Part shown: positions 32,658-43,412 of the stretch, in pieces | How positions within the stretch are numbered: position 1 is the first letter of the stretch | How the letters are laid out: each line of letters begins with the position of its first letter | Assembly (NCBI RefSeq): GCF_027595985.1 | Contig: NC_073305.1 | Span: 173,401,209-173,465,208, forward strand | DNA length: 64,000 bases | From: Sorex araneus | Lineage: Eukaryota; Chordata; Mammalia; Eulipotyphla; Soricidae | Direction: 5' to 3' | Made by a program: the position numbers and the translations under genes | Notes under the pieces: generated by a model | The model's input: only the letters and a program-made list of their open reading frames with translations | Databases searched by the model: none | Told to the model about the DNA's origin: nothing

Positions 32658-33233
32658 AAGAAGAGTGAGTTGCAAGCAAAGAAATAAGTGAGGTGAGAAA
32701 CATTGACATTTAAGACATTCTAGACTAAGGAAACAAGGACCCAGGCATAGGAGACGCGTTTAGAGGAATTCATACTACTTGATGGGAAAGATTCATAAAC
32801 ATGAAAGTTAGGGCGAGCTGTTGACTGGAATCCAAATTGTCATCACCTGAAAGTTTGAGTCCTTAATGAATGTCATCCTTCACTGTTTTAAATAACTGTG
32901 AGAGAGATGGGGTCCTGTCCAATGAAAAGAAAGAGCTGGTCTCCTAATGACCAGCTTTGGGGATGCAGGTCAATTTACTGATTCATCAGTTTCCTGACAT
33001 AACAGTTGACAAAATCTCTAATTTGCAAAATATTGAAGATGTTTAAAAATTTGCCACCATCTTGCCCTGTGCTTTGTTTTCCCTCAGTCTCAGACATTTG
33101 TCCAAGCTGTTTTTAGTTGAGGACCCAGGTAAGTTCAGAGGAAGGGCAAGGAGCTAAACTAGAGCACATAAACAAAACCCTCAAGGGATCAGGAAGTTGG
33201 TCGTTCATGAAGTTAAGTTTAGTAAATTGACCT
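32658..33233 (-). other. Probable 3' UTR and flank of the minus-strand gene
   Basis: Unique sequence downstream (on minus) of the stop at 33234-33236. No AATAAA is obvious close by on the minus strand. Confidence 0.35.
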
Positions 33234-33368
33234 TCAGTGAGCTGGTCCAGAACGCAGCTTGAACACCTTCTTCAGAAGTGCCTCTTTTTCTGCATTCAGG
33301 GCTCTCCAATGCAAACTCAGTGTTTGCCTAGATGTTGAGTTGGTGATGGTTTCAGCACTCACCTCTGA
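33234..33368 (-). CDS. Terminal coding exon of an unidentified minus-strand gene
   Basis: On the minus strand a textbook acceptor (branch-like tgctaacta, then aaatctttctatcttacag) precedes 44 codons and TGA (33234-33236). The frame reads SEVSAETITNSTSRQTLSLH, then WRALNAEKEALLKKVFKLRS and GPAH. The region is free of repeats, and the residue mix looks coding. Upstream exons lie at higher coordinates. The gene converges on the plus-strand gene. I cannot name it. Confidence 0.65.
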   Translation of the reverse strand, partial: SEVSAETITNSTSRQTLSLHWRALNAEKEALLKKVFKLRSGPAH

Positions 33369-33666
33369 CTGTAAGATAGAAAGATTTGTTAGTTAGCAAA
33401 ACATTTTGTGGAATCTGAAAGAAACTTTAGTTGTACATTTGAAAGTCTGTGGATGATGTTAACTTAGAAATAACTACAACCTCTTTTCCAGCTCCATTCT
33501 TCGTCATAGGGCCTTAGTGATCCCCTTGGTTGGACAGGGAGCATCCTCATCCTTGCCCTACATACCATTTCCAACAGCCCCTGGAGAATCCTGATCATAC
33601 CCAGTGATAGAAGATGATTGAAATTGCATATTGTCTTCCTCTTGGCCTTCAGCACAGACTTGATTC
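33369..33666 (-). other. Intron of the minus-strand gene, 3' part
   Basis: Contains the branch-point-like element and pyrimidine tract of the acceptor at 33368. No repeat is seen up to the LTR duplication at 33667. Confidence 0.4.
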
Positions 33667-33672
33667 CCCTAA

Positions 33673-34931
33673 TGTGTAAAAACACAGAAAAGAAAAAAGG
33701 AAAGAGGCAGCACACCGGGGAGGTTGATGGCGATGATGAGGCAGGCGAATGAAGGAATAGAGCCAGGCTGGTTGGTCTCAGTTGCAGTTTATTCCATTCC
33801 CATCTCCGTTCTCCTCTGATTCTCCTCCTGCTTCTTCCTCCCCCATCCAACTTCATTCTCCTTCTCCTCTGGATCTGGATCTTGGTCTAGCTTCTCCAGA
33901 TCTCACTCTGGATCTCACACTGGGACTAGCCCCCCAGCCCACTCTTGAAGCCTAGTTAAATCCCCCAGCATGAGGGGTTGGGGCTTACACATAGGTGTGG
34001 TCACAATCAATAGGGGTAAAGTTCTTTCCCTCAGGGGATGCTTCTTTTAGGACAGATTCTCTTTCAGCAGGCCACCCGCCCAAGAGCGGAATCCCTTGGG
34101 TGTGTTTCTCCTCTCCTTGTCCAGCTAACATATAAGCATTCATAATATTAATCATTTTGTATGGACATAGCAAGAGATGCATTAAGCTTATAGAATTGCT
34201 CTCCTGGGGTCATCTCCGTCTCAGACTACAGTGCTCAGGCCAGATTAGTCTTTCCTATCCCTAGCAGGGTCCTAGTCTTGTTGTTGCTTTTGGATCATGA
34301 CATGACATGTCCATGACCAAGCTCTTAACATATAGTTAAGCATTAGGCACATTACCTAATTACCCAGGTCCATCTCGATGCCAGGGTAGCACATAACTCA
34401 CCACTTGCTCTGGGTCTGTCCCGTCCCTCGTCGGGACCCTGCTTTTGGGGGTGCTAGGAAGTAAGGGCAGCTGAGGCTTAAGTCGAGAAAGCAGAGGCCC
34501 GAGAGTGAATAATATTCGAAGCCAATTAAATCCCATGTTACCAAAGCATATTAACAACTGTCTTTCTTTGTCCATACAAAAAGGATATTGCTTTAAAGTA
34601 AACTATTCAAAAGAGACAAGGAGAGGAGAAAAGGCAATATTAACTTACAATACAAGTTCACTGTCCTAGCAAGGTCTGACCTTACAAATTAACAGAGTCT
34701 GATTGGGGGAAGAGCTGATTAACTAGTAGAAGTGGTTACAGATAAACAAAGGAATGGAAGTGACTTGGGAGCACTTTGATGGGTGTGACTGATATACCTA
34801 AGCTCCTAGTGGCAAGGGGAGTAGGACATACCAATGTAGTCTAGAATTGTTTAGAGATTATTACCAGATATGCCTAAACTTTTTGTGGCAAGGGAGAAAT
34901 GACAAACCAATCAAACCAATGATATCCTACA
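33673..34931 (-). mobile_element. Solo LTR, family LTR-1, minus, 6-base target duplication
   Basis: Read on minus it runs TGTAGGATATCATTGG ... CTGTGTTTTTACACA (1,259 bases) with an AATAAA (ggaatggaataaactgc). It is flanked by ccctaa at 33667-33672 and 34932-34937. About 1.1 kb is collinear with 44755-45908. No internal retroviral region is attached. Confidence 0.88.
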
Positions 34932-35053
34932 CCCTAACCTCAGAGACACCTATTGTATCTGCACTCCCCAAAAGTGGTTTCCAGAATGTCAGGCAATCTG
35001 GACTTCGAAGTGTTCCCACTGGAAGGGCAGCCTCAGAAGAGTGATGATTTCTT

Positions 35054-35395
35054 TTTTTTTTTTTTTAATTTTTAATTAGTGAATCACCATGAGGGTACAG
35101 GTACAGATTTATACATTTTTGTGCTCATGTTTCCCCCATACAAAGTTCGAGAACCCATCCCTTCACCAGTGCCCATTCTCCACCACCAGTAAACCCAGCG
35201 TCCCTCCCACCCTCCCCAGTCCCGTCTCCCCCCACCTTAAACTGCCACTATGGCAGGGTATTCCCTTTCGTTCTCTCTCTCTGATTAGGTGTTGTGGTTT
35301 ACAATAAAGGTGTTGAGCGGCCATTGCCTTCAGTCTCTAGTCTACATTCGGCACGCGTCACCCTTCCCCCGCATGACCTCCGACCACATTTTACT
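35054..35395 (-). mobile_element. L1 3' terminus, minus, with target duplication
   Basis: Poly(T) on plus, then the reverse complement of an L1 3' end (tgaagggatgggttctcg, ctcatggtgattcactaatt). A 12-base duplication tgatgatttctt flanks it at 35042-35053 and 35396-35407. It is strongly 5' truncated. Confidence 0.85.
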
Positions 35396-35407
35396 TGATG
35401 ATTTCTT

Positions 35408-35978
35408 CCAAAGACTATGGATCTTCAGAAAGATTGTTCTGCCATTTTCCTTTCCTTTTCTGAAAATCAGGGTCAGCTCATGAAAAGTTGTTAAACAACT
35501 TTTTCAAAGAGAAGCATCAACACTCACTCTAAACTACCCCTGTTTAAAACATCAAATGAAGAAAACTTTGAGGCTATCGAGTGGTTTTCTGATCTGTGTA
35601 GTCCATTGAATTGAGTTTGGAAGTTATTGTCTGCCCATGTCCTATCTGGTATACCGTGGTTGTTTATGAAAAGTAGCTTTAATAAACCAGGATACAGTTT
35701 GGCCTGGCCCAGGTAAAACATTACCCTCTGTCCCTGAGGTGAATTACCAGGCATTTGTCTTTCAAGGGACAGAGGCTTTCGAAAGCCCAAAAATGGCCGC
35801 AAGGACAACCACCCCCCCCCTCTAGATGATCCAGGTTCTGGAGGAGACTAAGAGATTAGCAGACATTTTGCATGAAGATTAGCTTTTTTGTCTTTGCATA
35901 CATTCTACAGGAAACAATATTTTTCCTTCTCAGCTTTATTACATCAAAAAAAGTTTGTCTGTTTTCTCTACAGTTATC
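35408..35978. other. No gene recognised; possible decayed retroviral pol trace
   Basis: The minus frame at 35524-35808 contains HGIPDRTWADNNFQTQF, which recalls the integrase GIP..I.SDQGTHF region. The match is short and the frame has no other motifs. A C-run lies at 35810-35820. Confidence 0.3.
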
Positions 35979-36732
35979 TGTTGGATAACATTGGGTTGTC
36001 CTTGCTCCTCCTATAGGGAGCTTAGGTTTATTGAGTTACTCCCACAACAGTGCCCCTGAGGCACACCCAATTCCATCAAGCACTAATAATCCTATATTGT
36101 TTTTCTCTTTCCTTTATGTCCCTTGCATGGCTTAGCAATGTCCTTTTTTGTATAGACACAGGAAGGCAGTTCATGCTATGCTTTTGTGATATGGAAGTTA
36201 ATTGACTCCAAATAATATTTACTCCTGGGCATCCATTCATGTTTACTTAACTTAAGCCTCAGTTGCCCTTAGTTCCTAGCTCTCCAAAAGCAGGGTCCCG
36301 GTCGAGGGACTGGATGAACCCAGGGCAAGCTGTAAGCTACCCTGGCATTAAAAGGGGACAAGCCAAGCACCATAAGTGCAATAAGTTAAGAGTACGGTCA
36401 TGGAACAAACTCTGATAAGAGGGGTAGAGGACTTTGAGGCCTTCAAGGATGACTAGGAGGAAGAGGAAGGCTCTGAGGACTAGGATGATGGAACTATGAT
36501 GACTGGAACTTTGACCAACACTATGACTGTGATTGTGCTGGAAGGGGAGAGATCAGACCACACTGGGGAGGAGAGAGAAATAAACTGACTACCAACCAGC
36601 CCAGGGTCCTGTTTCTTGTTCCCCCAGTCCTTTGTCCTTCCATCATCATGGACCGGGGCCTGTAGAGGGGACTCTCAGCCGCCAGACACTAGCATCCTGC
36701 ACATGCCACCCCACTTTTTTTTGAAACTCACA
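35979..36732 (+). mobile_element. Solo LTR, family LTR-1, plus, internally deleted
   Basis: Starts TGTTGGATAACATTGG and ends GAAACTCACA (754 bases), with flanks gttatc (35973-35978) and gttgtc (36733-36738), a 5/6 duplication. Shares gggcaagctgtaagctaccc and a cctggcatt block with the other copies and has AATAAA (gagagaaataaactgac). About 450 bases shorter than 33673-34931. Confidence 0.8.
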
Positions 36733-36792
36733 GTTGTCTATTATAGGCTTATGAGGTGCTGGATTCTACAGGAGATGAAAAGGGATGAGATG

Positions 36793-36868
36793 GTGCGGCC
36801 TGAGCGATAGTACAGTGGTAGGGCACTTTCCTTACACGTAGCTGATGTGGGTTCAGTCCAGGGTATGT
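36793..36868 (+). mobile_element. tRNA-SINE head fragment
   Basis: ggtgcggcctgagcgatagt ... ttccttacacgtagctgatg and gggttcagtccagggta; the body is missing. Confidence 0.7.
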
Positions 36869-37188
36869 ATAGAGCATGGTGACAGACACCGGTGCAGATA
36901 AGACCCGACCTTACAAAGTGGCCCAGAAGCAAAGCCTCACAAGAGGGAGTGTCTGGGCAAAGTTGGCAAGAACAGGGTGTCAGCCAGCACCAGGTGTTCA
37001 GCCTTGAGCCTCCTCACTCAACCTCCTAGTCACATGATCCCTAGATACAGAAACTGTCCCGTATCATGACTTAGCAAGTCATCCTAACTGTAGCATCTAG
37101 CCTTGATTGGGATTGGACCCGGGTAAAGCAGAGTCAGAGAGGTGATAGGCCAATAATGCTGAACTTCATGTGATTGGACTTTCTTGTA
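36869..37188. other. No gene or repeat recognised
   Basis: Short unassigned stretch between two SINE pieces. Confidence 0.35.
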
Positions 37189-37441
37189 AACACTGTCACT
37201 GTCACTATCATCCCATTGCTCATCGATTTGTCCGAGCAGGCACCAGTAATGTCTCTCATTGAGACACTTATTGTTACTGTTTTTGGCATATCCAATAGGC
37301 TCGGGTAGCTTGCCAGGCTCTGCCGCGTGGGCTCTTTACTCTGTGTAGCTTGCCGAGCTCTCCGAGAGGGGCAGAGGAATCGAACACGGGTTGGCCGCAT
37401 GAAAGGCGAACACTCAACCACTGTGCTATCACTTCAGCCCG
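37189..37441 (-). mobile_element. SOR-R SINE, minus, variant subfamily
   Basis: Full-length minus copy. Like 59613-59862 it carries the variant cagtaatgtctctcattgag in place of aacgtctccattgtgag, a diagnostic change shared by these two copies only. Confidence 0.9.
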
Positions 37442-37667
37442 CATGCAACAATAGCAGCTTTAAAAGCATGCTTCTGGGAGTGGGCCTGGAGAGTGTAAAC
37501 ACACATATAATATATGGGTGTATCTGGCAATCAGCTGCCCCAGGAGGGTGTTTCTCCACGCACCCATCATCCTTTACCCCACATCTGCCCGGACCTGGTG
37601 TGTACAACGTGTCCAAGCACCACTGGGGGAAAAGTGTTCCCCAACAGGTATGCCGTACCATCCCATG

Positions 37668-37745
37668 AGGCCTGCCAGGAGTAATAGATGAGTGTAGAAC
37701 AAGGAGTTAGCCCTCAGCACCACCAGGTGTGGGAACAAACTTAAA
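37668..37745 (+). mobile_element. Divergent SINE 3' remnant
   Basis: ctgccaggagtaatagatga, aaggagttagccctcagcac and caccaggtgtgggaaca match the 3' half of SOR-A. The head is not visible. Confidence 0.55.
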
Positions 37746-37786
37746 TAAAAAGTGACGGGTGGTAAAATCTGCCCTTGCCATACATT

Positions 37787-37928
37787 TCATACTAACACAT
37801 GTTGGCAATCTTGGTAGTGTGAATGTATAAATGTATGACAATATATTAATGTACAAAATGTAAGAATGTATGAAATTCAAAACATATCATACAAACAAAT
37901 ATTGGCAATCTTGGTCGTGTGCCATTCT
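37787..37928. repeat. Short direct duplication
   Basis: ttggcaatcttggtagtgtg at about 37803 recurs as ttggcaatcttggtcgtgtg at about 37902, within matching flanks (catactaacac / catacaaacaa). Unit about 40 bases, spacing about 100. Confidence 0.75.
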
Positions 37929-38507
37929 GCTTTCTCTGGTGGAAGGACAAAGTTCGGTTATTCCATGTACAGTGGTATTCTAACATATTTAATAAGGTTT
38001 GAGCACAAGATGGTATGTGGGGCCATGGTGAACATAAACTTGACCAGGGCCATGAGGATGCAAGCAGAGAGGGCAGAGAAAGCAAAGTACTAAAACAATT
38101 AAGGAAGATGGAGGAGGAGAGTGGAAGATAATGTCAAAGGCTCCTTAACATCCAGGCTAATATGTAGCAGAGAAGCAAGATCATGGAGTAAGGATGCAGA
38201 CAGTTTTTATCCATCATGATGGAAATTAGAGAGGGACCTATTTAACATTGATCCTTTATAACTCTAGACTTGGGTAAATTCATCTGCAGAGACAAACCAT
38301 ACTTGCTCTGGACGATGCATGAAAACATATTTGAAAAGTAGCCTTTGTCCACCTTGGAGATTGACCCACATCTCCACCTGAGATGTGTACTGTTACTTTT
38401 TGTCTTTCTGAAGAAGTTTGTGTTCCCTCATAACACACATTTCTTTCCCTCCCCTGACACTTTCCTAAATATAGGTCTTTTAATAAGACGAGTTTGCTTC
38501 AGCAAAA
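37929..38507. other. No gene or repeat recognised
   Basis: Unassigned sequence. Confidence 0.35.
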
Positions 38508-38772
38508 AGTAGCACTGTAGTACTGCACTGTAGCACTGTCATCCCGTTGTTCATTAATTTGCTCGAGCGGGCACCAGTAGTGGCTCCATTGTGAGACTTG
38601 TTGTTACTGTTTTTGGCATATTGAATACACCACGGGTAGCTTGCCAGGCTCTGCCATGCAGGTGGTATACTCTCAGTAGCTTGCCAGGCTCTCCGAGAGT
38701 GACAGAGGAATCGAACCCGAGTCGGCCTCGTTCAAGGCAAACGCCCTACCTGCTGTGCTATCACTCCAGTCC
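38508..38772 (-). mobile_element. SOR-R SINE, minus
   Basis: Full-length minus copy with the tail variant made of gctacagt-like units (gcactgtagtactgcactgt on plus). It abuts an A-rich (TAAA)n tract at 38773-38850. Confidence 0.9.
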
Positions 38773-39897
38773 ATAAGTAAATAAATAAAAAGTAACTAAA
38801 TAAAAATAAATAAAAAATAAAAATAAATTTAAAATAAATAAAAATATAAAGTTGTCTTTAAAACAAGTTTTATCGCCAGATTGATAGATGTTGACTTAGA
38901 TACTTGTGACTAAAAACATAGCAAACTATTCATGTTGCGTTTTTTAAAATCCCCATTCTGCCCAACAGAAGGATTGATTTCACACTTTACAAAAGGCAGC
39001 GTCACCTCTGATCTGTGAACCATTTTATTTCTTACACAACTTACTGTTACAATTTGGTCTACTGCTTGGTTGGGAAAAGGCCTTTTCCTATCTCACTCAC
39101 TGCAGAGCAATCCAATTTTCTTGTAATATCCATCTGGTGTTTATATCCATGTAGGGGCTCTTAGAATTAGATCAGAAATATTCCGTGTACAATGAAGCCA
39201 GGATTCATGCCACAGAGAGAGAGAAAGAGAGAAAGAGAGGGAGAGAGAGACAGAGAAACAAAAGGGCTGACAGAGATAAAGACAGAGACAGAGGAAAGCT
39301 ATTATCTCTACAGAGACAGAATAGACATCCTTACAGATCTTTGGAAAGCCATGCATTCTTTCTGTTTCCTTTCTTGCAACATTAACTACTAACCTTCTAC
39401 CCAGGGCTGTGGCACCCCTGACCTAGTCTGATATAGACCATGTGGTTTGCTCTCATTAGGATGAACAGAATAACTGGCTTGGTGAAAGTGTATCATTAAT
39501 ATATATGACATGACACAGACTCTTCGTCCCTAACCCTTGATACTGCATTTATTTTTTTTGTCTATGTTGATGCTAGAAAATGGTTTTAAGAGGACAAAAC
39601 CCTTTTTATTCTATTTAGAAGTAAAGCTTAAGCAGAGTGGTTGGGGATGAGGGTGTGTTATTCTGAGCTCATTCTCTCTAGGAGGAGCATCTAGCAACAG
39701 TTGTCCATGAAAAAAAAATAGCTTCTGGGAAGGGCATTTTGAGAACCCCATGGAATATTGGAAAGAGACATCGGAAGCAGCAAACCTATGTGGGCATTCG
39801 ACTGTGTACCTGGCCTCCTTTTCTCGTGTAATGTATGTCAAACCAACTTTCAAACATTTCAATGTATCCAGTGCATCTAAAAACCACATTGTTTTGC
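38773..39897. other. A-rich and GA-rich tracts, no gene
   Basis: (TAAA)n-like repeat at 38773-38850 and a GA-rich stretch at about 39217-39260. Otherwise AT-rich sequence with no recognised exon. Confidence 0.4.
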
Positions 39898-39942
39898 ACT
39901 GGAGCGATAGCACAGGGACGGCAGTGCTACAGTGCTACGTTC
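39898..39942 (+). mobile_element. SOR-R SINE reduced to head tip plus tail
   Basis: cactggagcgatagcacag is joined directly to ggacggcagtgctacagtgc. About 200 internal bases of the element are absent. Both ends are recognisable. Confidence 0.75.
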
Positions 39943-40800
39943 TAAGTATATAATAATTTTCTAATTTATTCTTGAAAATTAATTTCTAATTAATTCCAAA
40001 TAAATGGGATTTTTTTTCTCTCCCATTACATACCACTGCTGCTCAAAACCCATTCTAATTCTCTAGCAATGGATGTAAAGACAAGGGGTAAAACTATGAT
40101 AAAACTATCATGATATCATGATGATAAAACTATCATGATAAAACTATGGCACCTTCAAGAGGGAAGGGCTTCAAAATGACCTTGAAGACTCTAAACTAAT
40201 GCAGGAGTCCTCCTTATAATTTCCCTATTATTTGGCCACCAAGCCTCCTCCTGTGTAGTCACTTGCACTGAAAGTCACCAGGTCACTGTGCTGCCTCATA
40301 CTGAACTATAGGAAGAGTGTTGCTATTTGAGGGGGAAATATACCTCTGTAGAACTTAGTTGATTGTCTTCTGTTGACCCAGAAGGCAGTGGACTTCTGTT
40401 AACATCAGTGCCCTTACACAGAATATCAACCAAAATATAGAAAACATCCTGCTTTAAGTTTCTGGTGTGTGCTGATTTGCAATGCTTACAAATCAGAAGT
40501 ATGACCTGGTCTTCCATTCAATTAGCCTTTTCTTAAGTAATTGTTGAATTACTTTTTCTTTTCTTTTCCTTTTATTTTTTCCAGGAGAGAATGTGAGCAC
40601 AGTTCCTCACTACCACAAATTAGGCAGTTGAGTTTCCCACATTTGGGAAAATGTAGGGTTCAGCACATACGTTCAGCACAATGGATAAACCTCCCCCTGG
40701 ATAAACCACCTTCATGACTGTGATATCTCCTCTGCCGGGTAAATATTGAATTTCTTTCTATTTCCTCTAAGGAAACGTTACTGGACCATTTCTAATGGAT
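39943..40800. other. No gene confirmed
   Basis: Contains short repeats of ataaaactatcatgat (40095-40145). A very strong plus-strand acceptor (ttccttttattttttccag) at 40584 opens a frame, but no donor or partner exon was found. Confidence 0.35.
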
Positions 40801-40810
40801 TATTCATAAC

Positions 40811-40891
40811 TCTAGCACTGTAGCACTGTCGTCCCGGTGTTCATCAATTTGCTCGAGCGGGCACCAGTAATGTCTCCATTGTGAGACTTGG
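40811..40891 (-). mobile_element. SOR-R / RTE 3' terminus only, with target duplication
   Basis: An 81-base insert flanked by ttattcataac (40800-40810 and 40892-40902). On minus it reads SQWRHYWCPLEQIDEHRDD in one open frame, then a gctacagtgcta tail. It shows that the minimal mobilised end is the RTE-like segment. Confidence 0.85.
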
Positions 40892-41071
40892 TTATTCATA
40901 ACAAGCAATGCAAAATTAATTGTTTCGGTTCTGCTTTGGGGGGCATGGTTTGGGATTTTGGGTGGAAACATTTGAAATATGGTGGTAGGAAGAGGCAATG
41001 ATGGTGGAATTGGTGTTTGAATACTAAATGTAATGAATTATTGTGAATGACTTTATAGAGATAAAATAAAA
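40892..41071 (+). mobile_element. LINE-like 3' end, plus
   Basis: Matches 28848-29028 (cataacaagcaatgc, tttgaaatatggtgg, ggaattggtgtttgaatact) and ends ataaaataaaaca. Probably the terminal part of family X or an L1 subfamily. The SINE end at 40811 interrupts it. Confidence 0.6.
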
Positions 41072-41107
41072 CAAAAAGACCCCCAAATTTATGTATTTCT
41101 TTATTTA

Positions 41108-41274
41108 GTTCTTTTTTAACCACACCCTACAGTGTTCGGTGCTAACCCCTGACTTGACTCATTCAGGACTGACTCTGGGCAGTGTTGGGAGACCAAATGG
41201 GGTTACCAGGGATTAAATTGAGACTGGTCATGGGCAAGGCAAGAGCCGTCTGCACTGTACTGTAGCTCCAACCC
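41108..41274 (-). mobile_element. Divergent tRNA-SINE, minus
   Basis: cttttttaaccacaccctac, tgactctgggcagtgttggg and head end gtactgtagctccaaccc. Confidence 0.75.
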
Positions 41275-41353
41275 AGTACTGAATTTCGTCTTTTAAAATC
41301 TGCATCTACATGTCAAGTGGAAAGTGAGCGGAGGGGAGGGTAGTTTTTATTCC

Positions 41354-41487
41354 AGGCCGGAGAGATAATTCAGTGGGTGAGGTGCATATGGCCCCCGTGC
41401 CAGGCCAGGAATAATCCCTGAGCAATCCCCGAGAAATCCCTCCCCACAGTAGGTCTCCCCGCCACCCCCCCCAAAGGAAACTAAAGT
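41354..41487 (+). mobile_element. Divergent tRNA-SINE, internally shortened
   Basis: ggccggagagataattcagt head followed by aggaataatccctgagcaat and an A-ending tail near 41487. Confidence 0.65.
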
Positions 41488-42274
41488 AAAACAAATAAAA
41501 AGTTGTTTAATTCCTCTTCCCTCTCTTTTGTTGAAGTCCACAATGGAACTTCCCACACGTGTGGCTGCATGCTTTCCCTTCACTTTATCTGCAATATTAG
41601 GACACACACAGCTCCAGTGCTCCAGAGACCATTCTCTGGCCGCACTGCTTCGTGACGCCCAGTAGGAGTGCCGCGAGAATGGACCTGGGCGCTGAGAGGA
41701 GGTTCCTGCACGCATCAAACCCAGTCTCATGTATGCAAAGCGCCACCGAGCTATTTGCAAGATGCCTGGGAGGATGATTCTCCCAGACGGGGTTCAGAGG
41801 AGCCAATCGCCGCCTCCTCCTGGCGCTGCTACTCACGGACCTCCAGGGTAGGGTGGGCACTGTGGTGCCTACCTCAGGAGACCACGAGGTGCCAGGGAAC
41901 AAACCCATGTCAGCACACGCTAGGCATGAACCCTGACCACTGTACCAATGTCCCATTCCTTCGACTGAAAATTAGTTCAGCAAATTCAGTTATTTTTAAA
42001 TTGAGATATCTGGCGCAGCTTTCACTTTTTGCGATGGAAAACTCCAAACACATACAAGAGCCGATGGGAGAGAATAATGAATGCCCCTGTTAACACTCGC
42101 TATAAATATACCAACTTGTGATCAAACTTACTTTATATTCATCCTCATATACTTTCCCACCTCCCTGGACTTATTTTAAAATAAATCCCAAATACCACAT
42201 GAAATCATTTATAATCATCCGGTTTCTCTAAAATATGACTGACTCTTATTTTGTTGTGTTTGTTTGTTTGTTTG
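41488..42274. other. No gene confirmed; SINE traces and some CpG
   Basis: 41590-41960 is moderately CpG-containing. It ends in a minus SINE-like head (gccagggaacaaacccatgt ... ccactgtaccaatgtccc). A weak minus-strand exon candidate at 42132-42164 (GGGKVYEDEYK) has a good donor but a poor acceptor. Confidence 0.35.
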
Positions 42275-42615
42275 GGGTGGGGGTCACACATGTCTCAGGG
42301 CTTATTCTTGGCACTGCACTCAAAGATCACTCTTTGGGGCTGGAGCGATAGCACAGAGGGCAGGGCATTTGCCTTGCCCGTGGCCAACCCGGGTTCGATT
42401 CCCAGCATCCCATATGGTCTCCTGAGCACCGCCAGGGGTAATTCCTGAGTGCAGAGCCAGGAGTAACCCCTGTGCATTGCTGGGTGTGACCCCCCCCAAA
42501 AAAAATAACTCGTGGTGTTGCTTAGGAAACTGTAAGTGGTGCCAGGGATCGAATTGGTGTCTGTAACATGCAAGGCAAGAATCTTGGTGCTCTGTGACTA
42601 TCCTCCTCATCCAAA
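42275..42615 (-). mobile_element. Divergent tRNA-SINE, minus, split by a younger SINE
   Basis: First part at 42275-42336 (gggggtcacacatgtctcag ... ctcaaagatcac), second at about 42507-42615 (gccagggatcgaattggtgt ... ctctgtgactatcctcctc). The SOR-A copy at 42337 separates them. Confidence 0.7.
42337..42506 (+). mobile_element. SOR-A SINE nested in an older SINE
   Basis: Complete element from ggggctggagcgatagcaca to gtgtgaccccccccaaaaaa. It has opposite orientation to its host SINE. Confidence 0.92.
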
Positions 42616-43206
42616 TATGACTGACTTTTAACAACAATATTATCCTTCCCTAAATTAAAAAATAATTCCTAAATACCTTCAACCCTATAATAATTGTTCA
42701 TATTTCTATACCATACTATCCGAGCTCTGTATCTTTCCAGCTCTTCATTTTGTGGAACCAAGATATAAATCAGGATGTCAGCATAAATAGTGACCATTAA
42801 AATTGGATTGTATATTATTTGTCTCTTCTAATCAGTTGCTGTATTGTTCATCTGATTACTATTTCTCCTTATAATAAATTTATTAAAGAAAGTATTTATA
42901 TGCCATCAATATGTAAATGATATATTTGTAAACAGATAACTTTTTTCATTTTGATTTTCATTTCCACCAGTGTGGGTTTTTTTTTTTGTAGTTTTGTCCC
43001 AGAAGTGTAATTTCTGAATTCAAGGGTAAATGTACATGTGCTTTCAATTTCTTAAAATGTTGTCAAATATAGTTGCAAAAATAGTCTCCACAGATCTTGT
43101 GCTACTTTGATTTTTTAACTATTTAACCACCATACATGAGGGATATTGCCCTGAGGCCATTTTGCAGCTGCGAAAACTCAACAATTAATGGAGAAGTATT
43201 TGAAGA
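42616..43206. other. No gene or repeat recognised
   Basis: AT-rich, unassigned. Confidence 0.4.
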
Positions 43207-43222
43207 GATCTTCTGGATTTCT

Positions 43223-43396
43223 TTTTCTTTTTTTCCTTTTCGGGTCACCCCCAGCGATGCACAGGGGTTACTCCTAGCTTTTCACTCAGGAATTACTCCT
43301 GGAGGTGCTCAGGGGACCATATGGGATGCTGAGGATTGAACGGGTTGACTGTATGCAAGGCAAACGTCCTACCCACTGTACTATCACTCCAGCCCC
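43223..43396 (-). mobile_element. SOR-A SINE, minus, with target duplication
   Basis: T-rich tail, cgggtcacccccagcgatgc and head end ctatcactccagcccc. Flanks atcttctggatttct and atcttttggatttct differ at one base. Confidence 0.92.
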
Positions 43397-43412
43397 AATC
43401 TTTTGGATTTCT

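Noticed and set aside
33088..33128. Plus-strand exon with very good acceptor and donor (LRHLSKLFLVEDP)
   Set aside because: Only 41 bases, no partner exon, and it lies in the presumed 3' UTR of the minus-strand gene. Chance or non-coding RNA is as likely.
35524..35808. Retroviral integrase in a minus frame
   Set aside because: Only one short GIPDRTWADN-like string fits; no zinc-binding or second catalytic region was seen, so it was left as a possible trace.
42132..42164. Minus-strand exon candidate (GGGKVYEDEYK) that could precede the 33.2 kb exon
   Set aside because: Phase fits, but the acceptor lacks a pyrimidine tract and 11 residues are too few to judge.
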